This document shows, piece after piece, positions 43,520 to 52,775 of a stretch of 64,000 nucleotides of DNA (within the stretch, counting starts at the first letter, position 1; each line of letters opens with the position of its first letter). The position numbers were made by a program, and so were the translations under genes. Location: positions 744,001 through 808,000 of the forward strand of contig NZ_CP013862.1 in NCBI RefSeq assembly GCF_001307805.1. Reading direction: 5' to 3'. The notes beneath the pieces are model-generated. The model worked only from the letters and a program-made list of their open reading frames with translations. It had not been told where the DNA came from and made no database searches. The stretch comes from Lentibacillus amyloliquefaciens (GTDB lineage: Bacteria; Bacillota; Bacilli; Bacillales; Amphibacillaceae).

Positions 43520-44828
43520 AGATCAGAAATTAATAGAAGATTATGAGTTGGCCCCGGTTCCTGATGAGAAAAGACAAGGCTGGTTTAAACAAATGTTGGT
43601 CTGGATTGGGGGAATTGTTGCTTTATCTGCAACGGCACTAGGGGGAGCTTTAGGCAGTGGAATGGGATTAACGGATGCCATCATTGCTTCAGTTATAGGA
43701 ACATTTCTTTTATCCATTTTAAGTGCCCTTTGTTGTATTGTCGGGGCTAAAACGGGGCTGTCGACAGCGTTAGTATCATCCTTTGCACTGGGAAGATATG
43801 GATCAATGATTGTATCGGTTATTATTGCGATATCATTATTTGGCTGGTTCGGTGTTCAGTTGGATTTATTTGGCTCAAGTCTGAATAAAGTGATTAACGA
43901 TGTGTTCGGAGTCAATATTGCACCCGGCATCCTCATGATCATCGGCGGCGCACTGATGACACTAACCGCATGCATCGGCTACCGGGCAATCGAGAAACTG
44001 AGTACATTTGCTGTGCCGTTGCTTGCCATATTATTAATTGGCTCAGTTTACATGACAAGTAAAAATTTCACATTTGAAGAACTGAATCAAATGCCATTGA
44101 CATCAGATCCGTTGACGATAGGAATGGCCATTTCATCTATCATTGGATCACTGGCCGTTGGCGCGATTATTGGCCCGGATATTTCCAGATATGCCAAATC
44201 CGCTAAAGATGCAGCCATTTCAGCAGTTCTCAGCTATTTTATAGGTTACTGTATTGTTTTAATCATTGCAGCGACCCTGGCCAAGGCAACAAGTGAAGTG
44301 GATGTTGTTGCCATCATGATTGGCATCGGCTGGGGGACCGGCGGCATGCTTGTTTTGATTCTTGCGCAATGGACAACGAATAACACGAATATATATTCTT
44401 CGGCATTAGGGTTTTCAGTGATATTCAAAAAGATTCCAAAATATATTCTGACGATCATTGCAGGTATGATTGGAACAATTTTTGCTATTTCGGGCATTTA
44501 CGATCATTTTATTCCATTTTTAAATGTCCTGAGTGTTCTTATACCACCTATCGGAGGTATTTACACAGCTGACTTTATCTTTAGACATCGGGAGTATAAC
44601 TTTGACAATATTCATCAGATCCCGAATATGCGGGTGCAAAGTCTGATTACTTGGTTTGCTGCGGCAATGCTGGCATTTATGACAACGCCAAGTCCAACCG
44701 GTTTTGGCTTATTTACAATCACCGGTGCGCCGGGAATCGATTCCTTTTTAGCAGCGTTTATCATCCAATTGATTATTGGTTTTATGTATAAAAATAAAGA
44801 ATTAACTGTCAAGGGGGATGCAGCATGA
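43512..44828 (+). CDS. NCS1-family permease (CodB-like)
   Basis: A 438-residue transporter with 12 or so membrane segments and the NCS1 pattern (cytosine, allantoin, hydantoin permeases): GGALGSGMGLTDAIIASVIGTFLLS, GAKTGLSTALVSSFALGRYG, GPDISRYAKSAKDA and LAQWTTNNTNIYSSALGF. ATG 43512 has AGGGGG 8 bases upstream. The following DUF917 and hydantoinase/oxoprolinase genes suggest a cyclic amide such as a hydantoin or pyrimidine derivative as the solute. Confidence 0.92.
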   Translation: MDKDQKLIEDYELAPVPDEKRQGWFKQMLVWIGGIVALSATALGGALGSGMGLTDAIIASVIGTFLLSILSALCCIVGAKTGLSTALVSSFALGRYGSMIVSVIIAISLFGWFGVQLDLFGSSLNKVINDVFGVNIAPGILMIIGGALMTLTACIGYRAIEKLSTFAVPLLAILLIGSVYMTSKNFTFEELNQMPLTSDPLTIGMAISSIIGSLAVGAIIGPDISRYAKSAKDAAISAVLSYFIGYCIVLIIAATLAKATSEVDVVAIMIGIGWGTGGMLVLILAQWTTNNTNIYSSALGFSVIFKKIPKYILTIIAGMIGTIFAISGIYDHFIPFLNVLSVLIPPIGGIYTADFIFRHREYNFDNIHQIPNMRVQSLITWFAAAMLAFMTTPSPTGFGLFTITGAPGIDSFLAAFIIQLIIGFMYKNKELTVKGDAA

Positions 44829-45916
44829 GATTAATTGGAAAAGAAGAAATTGAGAATATCGCAGTTGGTGCAGCATTATTAGGTACCGGCGGCGGGGGTG
44901 ACCCATTTGTCGGTAAAATGATGGCCCTGCAAGCAGTCGAAGAACATGGACCAGTTAAGTTACTGGATATAACGGAAATAGATGATGAAGACGTCATTGT
45001 ACCGTCTGCAATGATGGGGGCCCCAACTGTTCTGGTGGAGAAAATCCCAAGCGGCAATGAAGCACTTGAAGCCTTCCGCTCTTTAGAAAAAGTTTTAAAC
45101 AAAGAAATAAAAGCAACGATGCCGATTGAAGCCGGTGGCGTCAATTCATTACTGCCGGTAGCTCTTGCTGCCAGTACCGGACTGCCTATCGTGGATGGCG
45201 ATGGTATGGGAAGGGCTTTTCCGGAATTGCAGATGGTCACTTTCTATTTGAACGGTGTCAGCACCACGCCAATGGTTTTAGCCGATGAGAAAGGCAACAG
45301 TACCGTTCTGAATACCGTCGATGGCAAATGGGCTGAAAAAATTGCTCGGTCAGCCACAATGGTAATGGGAGGATCTGTCATGAATGCCATCTACCCAATG
45401 ACAGGGAAACAGGTAAAGGACGCAAGCATTTACCGCACCTTAACATTGGAAGAAAAAATCGGCCGGACCATCCAGGAAGCAAAAGGGAATAAGAAAAACC
45501 CGATTGAGGAAGTTTTACAATTATTAGATGGCATGACGTTATTTTCAGGGAAAGTTACCGATATTGAACGAAGGACAGATGGCGGGTTTGTGCGTGGTAC
45601 GGCAACCATTGAAGGACTGGATTACAACAAAGGTGAGAATGGCTATTTGGAATTTCAAAATGAAAACCTGTTACTCAAAACAGATCATGATGTTCTATGC
45701 ATGACCCCTGATTTAATTTGTGTTCTCGATACGGAAACCGCACTTCCAATGACAACAGAAGGATTGCGATATGGTGCACGAGCAACGGTGATTGGCATAC
45801 CGGCCGATGAAAAGTGGCGCACGGAAAAAGGGATTGAAGTAGCTGGTCCGCGCTACTTTGGCTATGATTACGATTTTATACCAGTCGAAACACTAAATGA
45901 AAGGCAGGGGGAGTAA
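44825..45916 (+). CDS. DUF917 family protein
   Basis: A 363-residue protein of DUF917, overlapping the permease gene (ATGA). Typical marks are GAALLGTGGGGDPFVGK (12-28), EAGGVNSLLPVALAASTGLPIVDGDGMGRAFPELQM and the C-terminal VAGPRYFGYDYDFIPVE. DUF917 genes almost always sit beside hydantoinase/oxoprolinase subunits, but the family's own reaction is not established. It is probably a subunit of, or works in series with, the next gene's product. Confidence 0.9.
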   Translation: MRLIGKEEIENIAVGAALLGTGGGGDPFVGKMMALQAVEEHGPVKLLDITEIDDEDVIVPSAMMGAPTVLVEKIPSGNEALEAFRSLEKVLNKEIKATMPIEAGGVNSLLPVALAASTGLPIVDGDGMGRAFPELQMVTFYLNGVSTTPMVLADEKGNSTVLNTVDGKWAEKIARSATMVMGGSVMNAIYPMTGKQVKDASIYRTLTLEEKIGRTIQEAKGNKKNPIEEVLQLLDGMTLFSGKVTDIERRTDGGFVRGTATIEGLDYNKGENGYLEFQNENLLLKTDHDVLCMTPDLICVLDTETALPMTTEGLRYGARATVIGIPADEKWRTEKGIEVAGPRYFGYDYDFIPVETLNERQGE

Positions 45917-45919
45917 ACA

Positions 45920-47476
45920 ATGAAGTTTCGTTTAGGCATTGATGTCGGTGGTACCAATACAGACGGTGTCCTGTTAGACAGAAATATGAATGTCGTTCAT
46001 TCTTTAAAAACCCCAACAACAGGTGACGTTGAAACAGGAATCTATAATACAATCAATCAGCTTGTTACAAATGCGCAAGCAGATGTTGAAAATATTGAAT
46101 TTGCGATGCTTGGCACAACCCAGTGTACCAATGCGATTGTGGAAAGAAAGAATTTGAATAAAGTCGCCATTATTCGTATTGGTGCGCCTGCCGGAACTGC
46201 CATTAAACCACTTGCAGGCGTTCCGGACGATTTAAAAGCCATTCTGGGGAATTATACGTATATGGTAGAAGGTGGTCACGAGTTTAACGGTGATGAAATT
46301 TCATCCTTAAATGAAGATAAAATTCGCTTAATCGCTGAAGAAATAAAAGGCAGCGTCGATTCCATCGCAGTCACTTCAATCTTTTCACCGGTGAGTAAAA
46401 GTCACGAAACACAAACCGAGGAAATTTTACGGGAAGTATTGGGCGATGATATTTCGGTTTCGCTTTCCAGTGAAGTCGGAAGCATGGGCTTATTAGAGCG
46501 TGAAAATGCAACTATATTAAACGCTTCGATTATTAATGTCGCCAAAAAGACTGCTGAAGGGTTTGAGAAAGCATTAAACACAAAAGGAATTGATGCAAAA
46601 GTTTTCTTCTGCCAAAATGATGGCACATTAATGTCCAAAGATTATACCTTAAAATATCCGATATTAACTGTTGCGTGCGGTCCAACGAACAGTTTGCGCG
46701 GTGCATCTTTCTTATCAGATAACAAAGATGCGATCATTGTTGATGTCGGCGGGACAACGACAGACATCGGCGTATTGACAAAAGGCTTCCCAAGACAGTC
46801 CTCCATTGCGGTTGAACTTGGCGGCGTCCGTACTAATTTCCGCATGCCTGATATTCATTCCATCGGCCTGGGTGGCGGCACGATCATTCACCTTGAAGAT
46901 GATGATCAATTCAAGATAGGACCCGATAGCGTCGGACACCGAATCCAGGAGGAAGCTCTGGTATTTGGCGGTTCCACCCTTACAGCTACGGATGTTGCCG
47001 TTGCGCTTGGGAAAGTAACGCTCGGGAACCCTGAAAATGTAAATCACTTGAACCGCGACTTGTTAACTGCCATTTATCAGCGCATGACAGAAATGGTGGA
47101 AGAGTCGATTGATAAAATAAAAACAAGTGCTGACAATATGCCGGTTGCTCTAGTCGGGGGCGGAAACGTATTATTTCCGGACAAATTAAAAGGTGCGGCC
47201 GAGGTATATAAACCTGAAAACGGCGGCGTGGCAAATGCCATTGGGTCCGCCATTTCACAAATCAGCGGTGAAATTGAGAAAATTTACGCCATCAGCCCAG
47301 AGAACCGGGAAGAGATTCTAAACAGTGCTAAAGATCTCGCAATCAACGAAACAGTCAAGGCTGGTGCCGATAGCGAAAATGTCGAAATTGTTGATATTGA
47401 AAATGTACCGTTAGCTTATCTGCCGGGAAATGCAACAAGAGTTAAAATAAAAGCTGCTGGAGATCTAGCGATATAG
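45920..47476 (+). CDS. Hydantoinase/oxoprolinase family protein
   Basis: A 518-residue protein, with the HyuA-type ASKHA nucleotide-binding fold: FRLGIDVGGTNTDGVLLD (phosphate-1 motif), AMLGTTQCTNAIVERK, VDVGGTTTDIGVL (second phosphate motif) and GLGGGTIIHLED. It is shorter than 5-oxoprolinase alpha (about 700 residues), matching the short group encoded next to DUF917. The family opens cyclic amides using ATP. It ends the operon, 70 bases before a strong terminator. Confidence 0.9.
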   Translation: MKFRLGIDVGGTNTDGVLLDRNMNVVHSLKTPTTGDVETGIYNTINQLVTNAQADVENIEFAMLGTTQCTNAIVERKNLNKVAIIRIGAPAGTAIKPLAGVPDDLKAILGNYTYMVEGGHEFNGDEISSLNEDKIRLIAEEIKGSVDSIAVTSIFSPVSKSHETQTEEILREVLGDDISVSLSSEVGSMGLLERENATILNASIINVAKKTAEGFEKALNTKGIDAKVFFCQNDGTLMSKDYTLKYPILTVACGPTNSLRGASFLSDNKDAIIVDVGGTTTDIGVLTKGFPRQSSIAVELGGVRTNFRMPDIHSIGLGGGTIIHLEDDDQFKIGPDSVGHRIQEEALVFGGSTLTATDVAVALGKVTLGNPENVNHLNRDLLTAIYQRMTEMVEESIDKIKTSADNMPVALVGGGNVLFPDKLKGAAEVYKPENGGVANAIGSAISQISGEIEKIYAISPENREEILNSAKDLAINETVKAGADSENVEIVDIENVPLAYLPGNATRVKIKAAGDLAI

Positions 47477-47546
47477 AATAAGTAAATCACCAAAGGACAG
47501 AAAACTATCATTGCTGAAATTTGTCTACGACAGCAACTTGGTAAAT

Positions 47547-47590
47547 AAAATCACCGCAAAGCACAAAGTTGTGTGCTTTGCGGTGATTTA
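47547..47590 (+). terminator. Strong terminator of the hydantoinase operon
   Basis: AATCACCGCAAAGCAC pairs perfectly with GTGCTTTGCGGTGATT around AAAGTTGT, followed by TATTGG. The stem is unusually long; the T run is weak. Confidence 0.75.
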
Positions 47591-47745
47591 TTGGTTGGAC
47601 GACTTGGTTGCACACCTATTCTTTTTCAAATTTTGTCATTTATGTCGAAAAAATTATTGTATAGGGTCAAATGGCTTGAATAGAGCAGGTAGATTTTTTG
47701 TTCCAATTGAAATGGCCAACTAGTAGATTGTTTCATAAATAACAC
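47591..47745. other. Intergenic, no gene
   Basis: AT-rich spacer between the hydantoinase terminator and the IS630 remnant. No open frame or repeat of note; the true IS end was not located. Confidence 0.4.
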
Positions 47746-48240
47746 TTAACCCAGTAATGAATCTAACCCATAACTCCAACGAAAAGGAACTGGATCATTG
47801 ACTTCCTGCAAGTAAAGTTCGATACGTTCTCTCAGTTCTTCCTTTGGAATTAACCCTGATGGCGCAGGAAACTCTTACTCATCTTGGCAAAGAATGATTC
47901 AATGATATTAAGCCAGGAGCCATGTTTAGGCGTGAACACAAATTCAAAGCGGTTTGGTACTGTCTCCAGGTAAGCACGTGTTTCCCTGGATATATGAGCT
48001 GAGTGGTTATCCAGGACAATTTGAATACGCAGATTAGGATCGTAGTACTCATCCAGATCTTTCAGAAACTCAACAAACTCCTTGCTGCGATGGCGCTCTT
48101 CGACTTTACCGATGACTTCACCGGTTACCAGATCAATGCCTGCCAGCAGACTGAGTGTTCGGTGACGGACATATTCCGAATCACGGCTAAGCGTTGGATG
48201 CTTTCCGGGTACAGGCGGCAAATCAGGTGCCTTATTCTAA
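47746..48240 (-). pseudogene. IS630-family transposase remnant
   Basis: Leftward fragment of an IS630 DDE transposase: KAPDLPPVPGKHP, LLAGIDLVTGEVIG, LDNHSAHISRETRAYL (a DDE Asp region) and TPKHGSWLNIIESFFAKMSKSFL (the last Glu). After that the frame shifts, then EELRERIELYLQEVNDPVPFRWSYG in another frame gives the expected family ending and a stop at 47746. The N-terminal DNA-binding half is missing and a TAG precedes the fragment. No terminal repeats were found, so the element is dead. Confidence 0.85.
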
Positions 48241-48290
48241 TCTTTGGTATATTTAATGACATGATCTAAACATCTACCTCTACCCGTAAT

Positions 48291-49571
48291 TTATTCATCA
48301 ATCGAACTATAAACAGTATTTGCAATTTGCTTTGAAAGTGCACCTGTACTTGGATAGGATCCATTTTCGAGAGGTCCATTATTTTGTTTGTTAGTAAGTA
48401 CAATGATTTGAAGATTGTATTTAGGATCAAACATTACTTGTGTACCTGTAAATCCTGTATGACCATAGGCTTGTGCTGAATGTTTATTCCCCATGTACCA
48501 TTCCTTATTCTTCTCCCAACCGTAACCTTGACCAAATCGCTGCTGAGATGTAAATTCCCTTATCACCTTTTTGTTATATAAATCTATTTTTCCGTAATTG
48601 CCATTGTTCAGCATTGTCTGTCCAAGAACTGCAAGGTCACGTGCAGTTGAAAAAAGACCGGCATGACCTGCCACGCCGTTGTTTGCATAATAGCTGTTTC
48701 CGTCATTAACTTCACCCTGAAGCGTGTAATTCCTCCATTGAGCAAACTCATCAGCATCTTCCTCTACATAGTAGCCAAAATTGGAGTCATCTATCATTTT
48801 GTATTCATAGACATTTCCAAAAGACGTCGCAGCGATTTTTTTGTTTGTATTTTCCACAGCGTTAAACATTGTATCTTTCATTTTTAAAGGTTTATAAATA
48901 TTTTCTTGTAAGTATTCATCCAGTCTCTGATTGGTAACATTTTCAATTACGAATGCGAGGGTCATAAAGCTGAAATCGCTGTAGCGGCGATCAGTGCCAG
49001 TCACATATTCAAGAGAAAGATTGTTGATATAATTCAGTACTTCCTCAGGATTATCCGCATATAAATAGGTTGGCTTCCAAGGGGTTAAACCAGACGTATG
49101 TGTTAATAAGTCTTCGATTGTTATTGCACCTTTACCGTTTTTGGCAAACCCAGGGATATATTCGGAAACTTTATCATCTACAGAAATTTTTCCTTCTGAG
49201 ACAAGTTTCATAATCCCTTGTGTTGTGCCCATTACCTTCGTGACAGACGCAAGGTCAAATATCGTTTTTTTCTTCATTTTTTCCGGATTTTTTAATAATG
49301 CACCCATATCGTATTTTTTTGCATAACCGTAAGCATTTTCTAATATAATTTTACCGTCTTTTGCAATAAGAACGACAGCACCCGGAGTTACTTGGTCGTC
49401 GATAGCTTCTTGTACAATACCATTAATTTCGGTTAACTTTGCTTTATCCATGCCGACACTTTGTGGAGATCCATGGCTCAATTTGTTTTGTCCGGTTTCA
49501 GCATAGACAGGGCTAAACGAAAGAGATAACAATAGTACTAAAACCAATACAACGATAGAAGTTCTTCTCAT
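48291..49571 (-). CDS. Secreted beta-lactamase-like serine hydrolase (class C type)
   Basis: A 426-residue protein with a signal peptide (MRRTSIVVLVLVLLLSLSFSP, cleavage probably after VYA, residue 24). The serine beta-lactamase/penicillin-binding fold is seen: SVTK at 109-112 (nucleophile Ser109 and Lys112), a tyrosine motif YSDF near 195 and a third-box-like HTGFTG near 375. Such exported enzymes act as esterases, D-peptidases or amide hydrolases; real beta-lactamase activity is not implied. It lies divergent to the yhf cluster. The link to that cluster, if any, is unknown. Confidence 0.88.
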   Translation of the reverse strand: MRRTSIVVLVLVLLLSLSFSPVYAETGQNKLSHGSPQSVGMDKAKLTEINGIVQEAIDDQVTPGAVVLIAKDGKIILENAYGYAKKYDMGALLKNPEKMKKKTIFDLASVTKVMGTTQGIMKLVSEGKISVDDKVSEYIPGFAKNGKGAITIEDLLTHTSGLTPWKPTYLYADNPEEVLNYINNLSLEYVTGTDRRYSDFSFMTLAFVIENVTNQRLDEYLQENIYKPLKMKDTMFNAVENTNKKIAATSFGNVYEYKMIDDSNFGYYVEEDADEFAQWRNYTLQGEVNDGNSYYANNGVAGHAGLFSTARDLAVLGQTMLNNGNYGKIDLYNKKVIREFTSQQRFGQGYGWEKNKEWYMGNKHSAQAYGHTGFTGTQVMFDPKYNLQIIVLTNKQNNGPLENGSYPSTGALSKQIANTVYSSIDE

Positions 49572-49640
49572 ATTAAACCTCCATTTATTTTAAGAATATA
49601 CGAATAATTCAGTAAAAAGATACCACAGATTGAATGCGAT

Positions 49641-49720
49641 TACAATATTTTAATAATTTTGTACTTATTGTTGATATGTATTTGTGAAAGCGCTATAATT
49701 ACAATATACAATATTTTGTA
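49641..49720 (+). promoter_or_regulatory. yhfZ promoter with operator-like and cre-like sites
   Basis: TTGATA (49671-49676), 17 bases, TATAAT (49694-49699) is a near-consensus promoter. TACAATATTTT occurs at 49641-49651 and 49707-49717; each is followed by TTGTA to make an inverted TACAA..TTGTA pair (49641-49663 and 49707-49720). TGAAAGCGCTATAA (49685-49698), across the -10 box, fits the CcpA cre consensus with one mismatch. Autoregulation by YhfZ plus carbon catabolite repression would explain the layout. Confidence 0.55.
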
Positions 49721-49740
49721 CATTGAAGAGGAGATTGAAA

Positions 49741-50673
49741 TTGAAAGGAATTTGGGAAAATTTATATTCGAAAAATGGCCTTGCAGCTAAAGAGATTGCG
49801 AAAATGTTAATTCCTATTGAAAAAGGAAACAGGATCCCTAGAATTGATGACTTTGCACAAAAGTTATCATTAGGACGCGGTACAGTACAGGGCGGATTAA
49901 ATGTTTTAGAGAATATGCACGCTGTTGAGATTGAATCAAGAGGGCACTTAGGATCCTACTTAATTAATAAAGATGAATATTTACTGAAGGAAGTCGCCGG
50001 TGTGAATTCTTATCTGGGGGCTATGCCACTTCCTTACTCTAAACTGTACGAAGGTTTGGCCACCGGTTTAATTGAAGTTTCGGATAAAAAATTAAATCGA
50101 ATTAATTTGGCGTACATGAGGGGGGCAAAAAAAAGAATAGAAGCATTAAAAGCCCGCAGATGTGACTTTGTAGTTATGTCTGGCCTGGCTGCTGAAGATG
50201 AAATGAAAGAAGATAATACGTTACAGATAATCCAAAGCTTTGGGCCCTTTACGTATGTCAGTTCTCATAAGGTTTTTTTAGCAAATTCGAAGAATGATCG
50301 TATTAAAGATGGTATGCGCGTCGGAATTGATTATACATCAACTGACCAGTCGAAATTAACTCTTCTGGAATGTAAGGGTAAAAATGTCGAATTCATACCG
50401 GTGAACTATATGCAACTGTTTGAGCAGTTGTTAAATGGCAGTATCGATGCAGCTGTCTGGAACTCAGATGAAATCAAAGCCGCAGAAAAACTGAAAAGAA
50501 TCGATTTTCATTCTGAACAGGCTAATCTATTATCTGAAAAAGCTTCAACTTCCGTTATTTTAATGGAAAAGGAGCGAGAGGATATAGGGGAGTATTTAAC
50601 TGAATTGGATACAAGAAGGGTTACAGAAATTCAAAAAATGGTGCTTGATAATAAAAAGTTGCCGCATTATTAG
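49741..50673 (+). CDS. yhfZ: YhfZ-like regulator
   Basis: A 310-residue protein starting at TTG 49741 with GAAGAGGAG 7 bases upstream. The N-terminal part is a GntR-type HTH (about 30-65: IPRIDDFAQKLSLGRGTVQGGLNVLE), followed by a domain with the periplasmic-binding-protein-like features of YhfZ (SYLGAMPLPYSKLYEGLATGL, AYMRGAKKRIEALKARRCDFVVMSGLAA, NGSIDAAVWNSDE). It is first in a set of genes matching the E. coli yhf operon, and is placed to sense the pathway substrate and control the whole operon. Confidence 0.87.
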   Translation: MKGIWENLYSKNGLAAKEIAKMLIPIEKGNRIPRIDDFAQKLSLGRGTVQGGLNVLENMHAVEIESRGHLGSYLINKDEYLLKEVAGVNSYLGAMPLPYSKLYEGLATGLIEVSDKKLNRINLAYMRGAKKRIEALKARRCDFVVMSGLAAEDEMKEDNTLQIIQSFGPFTYVSSHKVFLANSKNDRIKDGMRVGIDYTSTDQSKLTLLECKGKNVEFIPVNYMQLFEQLLNGSIDAAVWNSDEIKAAEKLKRIDFHSEQANLLSEKASTSVILMEKEREDIGEYLTELDTRRVTEIQKMVLDNKKLPHY

Positions 50674-50707
50674 TGAAAATGGTTAGTTGATCAAGGAGGA
50701 ATTACTG

Positions 50708-51082
50708 GTGGAACTGCAGGAACTTGAGAATAGACTTAATATATTACTGGAACAAGAGGTTATTGATGAGCATGCATATGCTGTAACCATAGATGCATAT
50801 AAAGAAGTTATCAATCTATTGAATATTGAAAGATTAGAGCAGGGTGAAATGCTATTCACTCATCTACCAATGGCTCTAACCAGAATAGGAAATGGTGAGG
50901 AAGTTGAAGGACCAGATTCTGGAATGATGCAGGAGGTGAAAAATTCCTCTAACTACCCAAAGGCAAAGAGTCTACTGGGTTTTGTTGAACGTAATTGGGT
51001 AAAATCGTTGCCTCAGGAAGAGAAAGATTTTTTAAAATTGCACTTTACGAATGTGCTTAACATTAATGAAGGAGTGAAGTAA
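50708..51082 (+). CDS. yhfY: YhfY-like PRD-domain protein
   Basis: A 124-residue protein made of a single PTS regulation domain: LLEQEVIDEHAYAVTIDAYKEVINLLN and THLPMALTRI with a candidate regulatory His. GTG 50708 has AAGGAGGA 7 bases upstream. It has no DNA-binding domain, so it may modulate YhfZ by protein contact; a PRD suggests input from PTS phosphorylation. Same partner gene as in E. coli. Confidence 0.82.
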   Translation: MELQELENRLNILLEQEVIDEHAYAVTIDAYKEVINLLNIERLEQGEMLFTHLPMALTRIGNGEEVEGPDSGMMQEVKNSSNYPKAKSLLGFVERNWVKSLPQEEKDFLKLHFTNVLNINEGVK

Positions 51083-51084
51083 AA

Positions 51085-51444
51085 ATGAAAATTGTAATAG
51101 GCGGACAAGTTGAAAAAAAAGAGATTGAAGGGATGGTTAAAGAATTTGATGATACGATTGAAACGGTCATTAAATCAGATATGGATGGTGCAATGCTTAT
51201 AAAGTCGGGCCAAGCTGATTATTATTTAGGTGCTTGTCACACTGGCGGCGGTGGCGCATTGGCAATGACAATTGCGATTGCAGGAAGAGAGGTTTGTGAA
51301 ACTGTTTCGATGCCGGGTAGAAAACCGAACGAAGAGCAGATTATTCAAGCAGTGAAGGACGGGAAGAAAGCTTATGGTTTTACGGGGGATCATGCGGAGA
51401 CAGCTGTTCCTTTAATACTGAAGGCTATTAGAGATAAGGGATAA
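51085..51444 (+). CDS. yhfU: YhfU-like DUF2620 protein
   Basis: A 119-residue protein of DUF2620: MKIVIGGQVEKKEIEGMVKEF, YYLGACHTGGGGALAMTIAIAGREVC and GDHAETAVPLILKAI. Function unknown. The gly-rich HTGGGGA loop may bind a small ligand or form part of the transport system encoded next (YhfT). It starts two bases after the YhfY stop. Confidence 0.87.
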   Translation: MKIVIGGQVEKKEIEGMVKEFDDTIETVIKSDMDGAMLIKSGQADYYLGACHTGGGGALAMTIAIAGREVCETVSMPGRKPNEEQIIQAVKDGKKAYGFTGDHAETAVPLILKAIRDKG

Positions 51445-51463
51445 AATACGAGGGGGATAATTT

Positions 51464-52756
51464 ATGGGAATGTTTTTCGTCATTCTAATTGGTGCGATAG
51501 CTGCAGTACTGGCTAATCGAAATATTGCGGTTTTTAATGATGGACTGCGACCAATTGTATCGGAACACATTGAAGGCAAATTAAGCCGCAGAGAACTGGG
51601 GCTCACAGCATTTGCGATGAGTTTTGGACTTGTAATCGGATTTGGTATTCCGTTCACATTATCCGCAAGTATTATCTTAATACACAGCATACTTCTTGGG
51701 ACGGATATTATCGGTATTGTAGCCCCTAAAAACAAATGGGGAACACCGGTTGCTGCATTAATCGGAGGTATCTATGGTTGGGGACTCATGGCAGGTTTAG
51801 AAGGTTTTGTGAAATTATTTGACTATTTACCTGTGAATTTTCTGGAACCGATGGGCCAGGTAGGAGATCCGGTAGTCGTAACATTTATGGCGTTTCCGGC
51901 CTTAGCTGTTGCTATGCAGTTCAGTGTTAAAAAAGGTATTATAACATTTGCTGCGGCTGCACTTATGAGACAGCTTGCCGTATTTGTCAATGAAGGTGAA
52001 TATATTTCAATAGGCGGTAATGCCGTAGCCATCAATCAGGAGGGGATGGCACTCATTGTCGGCATGATTTTCCTATTCGCATTTGCGATGAAACAAAAAC
52101 CGGATGGTGACGCATCAATAGATTTGGCATCTGTATTTAGTGAAAAGGTAAAAGAAATCAAGAAAAACGTGGCGTATTTTATGGTGATAGGTGCCCTTAT
52201 TGCTGGTGCCACGAATATGCTTTTGATGGCTGGTGATCCCATTTCATTAAACTTGCTTGCAGATGGGAACCAGACTGATGCCGGGATTGCAGCTGCTGCA
52301 AGAGCTATTGGTTTCATTCCGTTGGTTGCCAGTACAGCTATTGCCACTGGGGTATATAGTCCGGTCGGATTCACTTTGATATTCGTAATAGGACTATTCT
52401 CACCTAATGTATGGCTTGCCGTAGTTTTAGGGGCTTTGATGATCTTTCTTGAAGTTATGTTACTTAACTATATTGCGAAATTTCTTGATAAGTATCCGGG
52501 GGTCAGAGATTCTGGTGAAAACATCCGGAGTGCGATGACGAAACTGCTTGAAGTAGCATTGCTTATTGGTGGTGCAAACGCGTCTAACGCAATTGCTCCA
52601 GGGTTTGGCTTTTTCTTCATAGCAGGGTTTTACTTGCTTAACGAAGCAGCAGGGCGCCCGATTGTACGAATGGCAGTAGGACCTGTCGGAGCTATAGCAG
52701 TGGGTATTATTGCCAATATATTGGTAGGACTCGGAATTATGTCTATCCCGCAATAA
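51464..52756 (+). CDS. yhfT: YhfT-like membrane transporter
   Basis: A 430-residue protein with about 11 hydrophobic segments, beginning MGMFFVILIGAIAAVLANR. It matches the YhfT family (DUF2619-like permease of the yhf operon): LTAFAMSFGLVIGFGIPFTLSASIILIHSI and PKNKWGTPVAALIGGIYGWGLMAG. Presumably imports the operon's unknown substrate, possibly with YhfU. AGGGGGA precedes the ATG. Confidence 0.87.
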   Translation: MGMFFVILIGAIAAVLANRNIAVFNDGLRPIVSEHIEGKLSRRELGLTAFAMSFGLVIGFGIPFTLSASIILIHSILLGTDIIGIVAPKNKWGTPVAALIGGIYGWGLMAGLEGFVKLFDYLPVNFLEPMGQVGDPVVVTFMAFPALAVAMQFSVKKGIITFAAAALMRQLAVFVNEGEYISIGGNAVAINQEGMALIVGMIFLFAFAMKQKPDGDASIDLASVFSEKVKEIKKNVAYFMVIGALIAGATNMLLMAGDPISLNLLADGNQTDAGIAAAARAIGFIPLVASTAIATGVYSPVGFTLIFVIGLFSPNVWLAVVLGALMIFLEVMLLNYIAKFLDKYPGVRDSGENIRSAMTKLLEVALLIGGANASNAIAPGFGFFFIAGFYLLNEAAGRPIVRMAVGPVGAIAVGIIANILVGLGIMSIPQ

Positions 52757-52775
52757 TGGATTAGGAGTGACTTGG

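Noticed and set aside
44809..45240. 143-codon minus-strand frame
   Set aside because: Antisense to DUF917, explained by that gene's codon bias.
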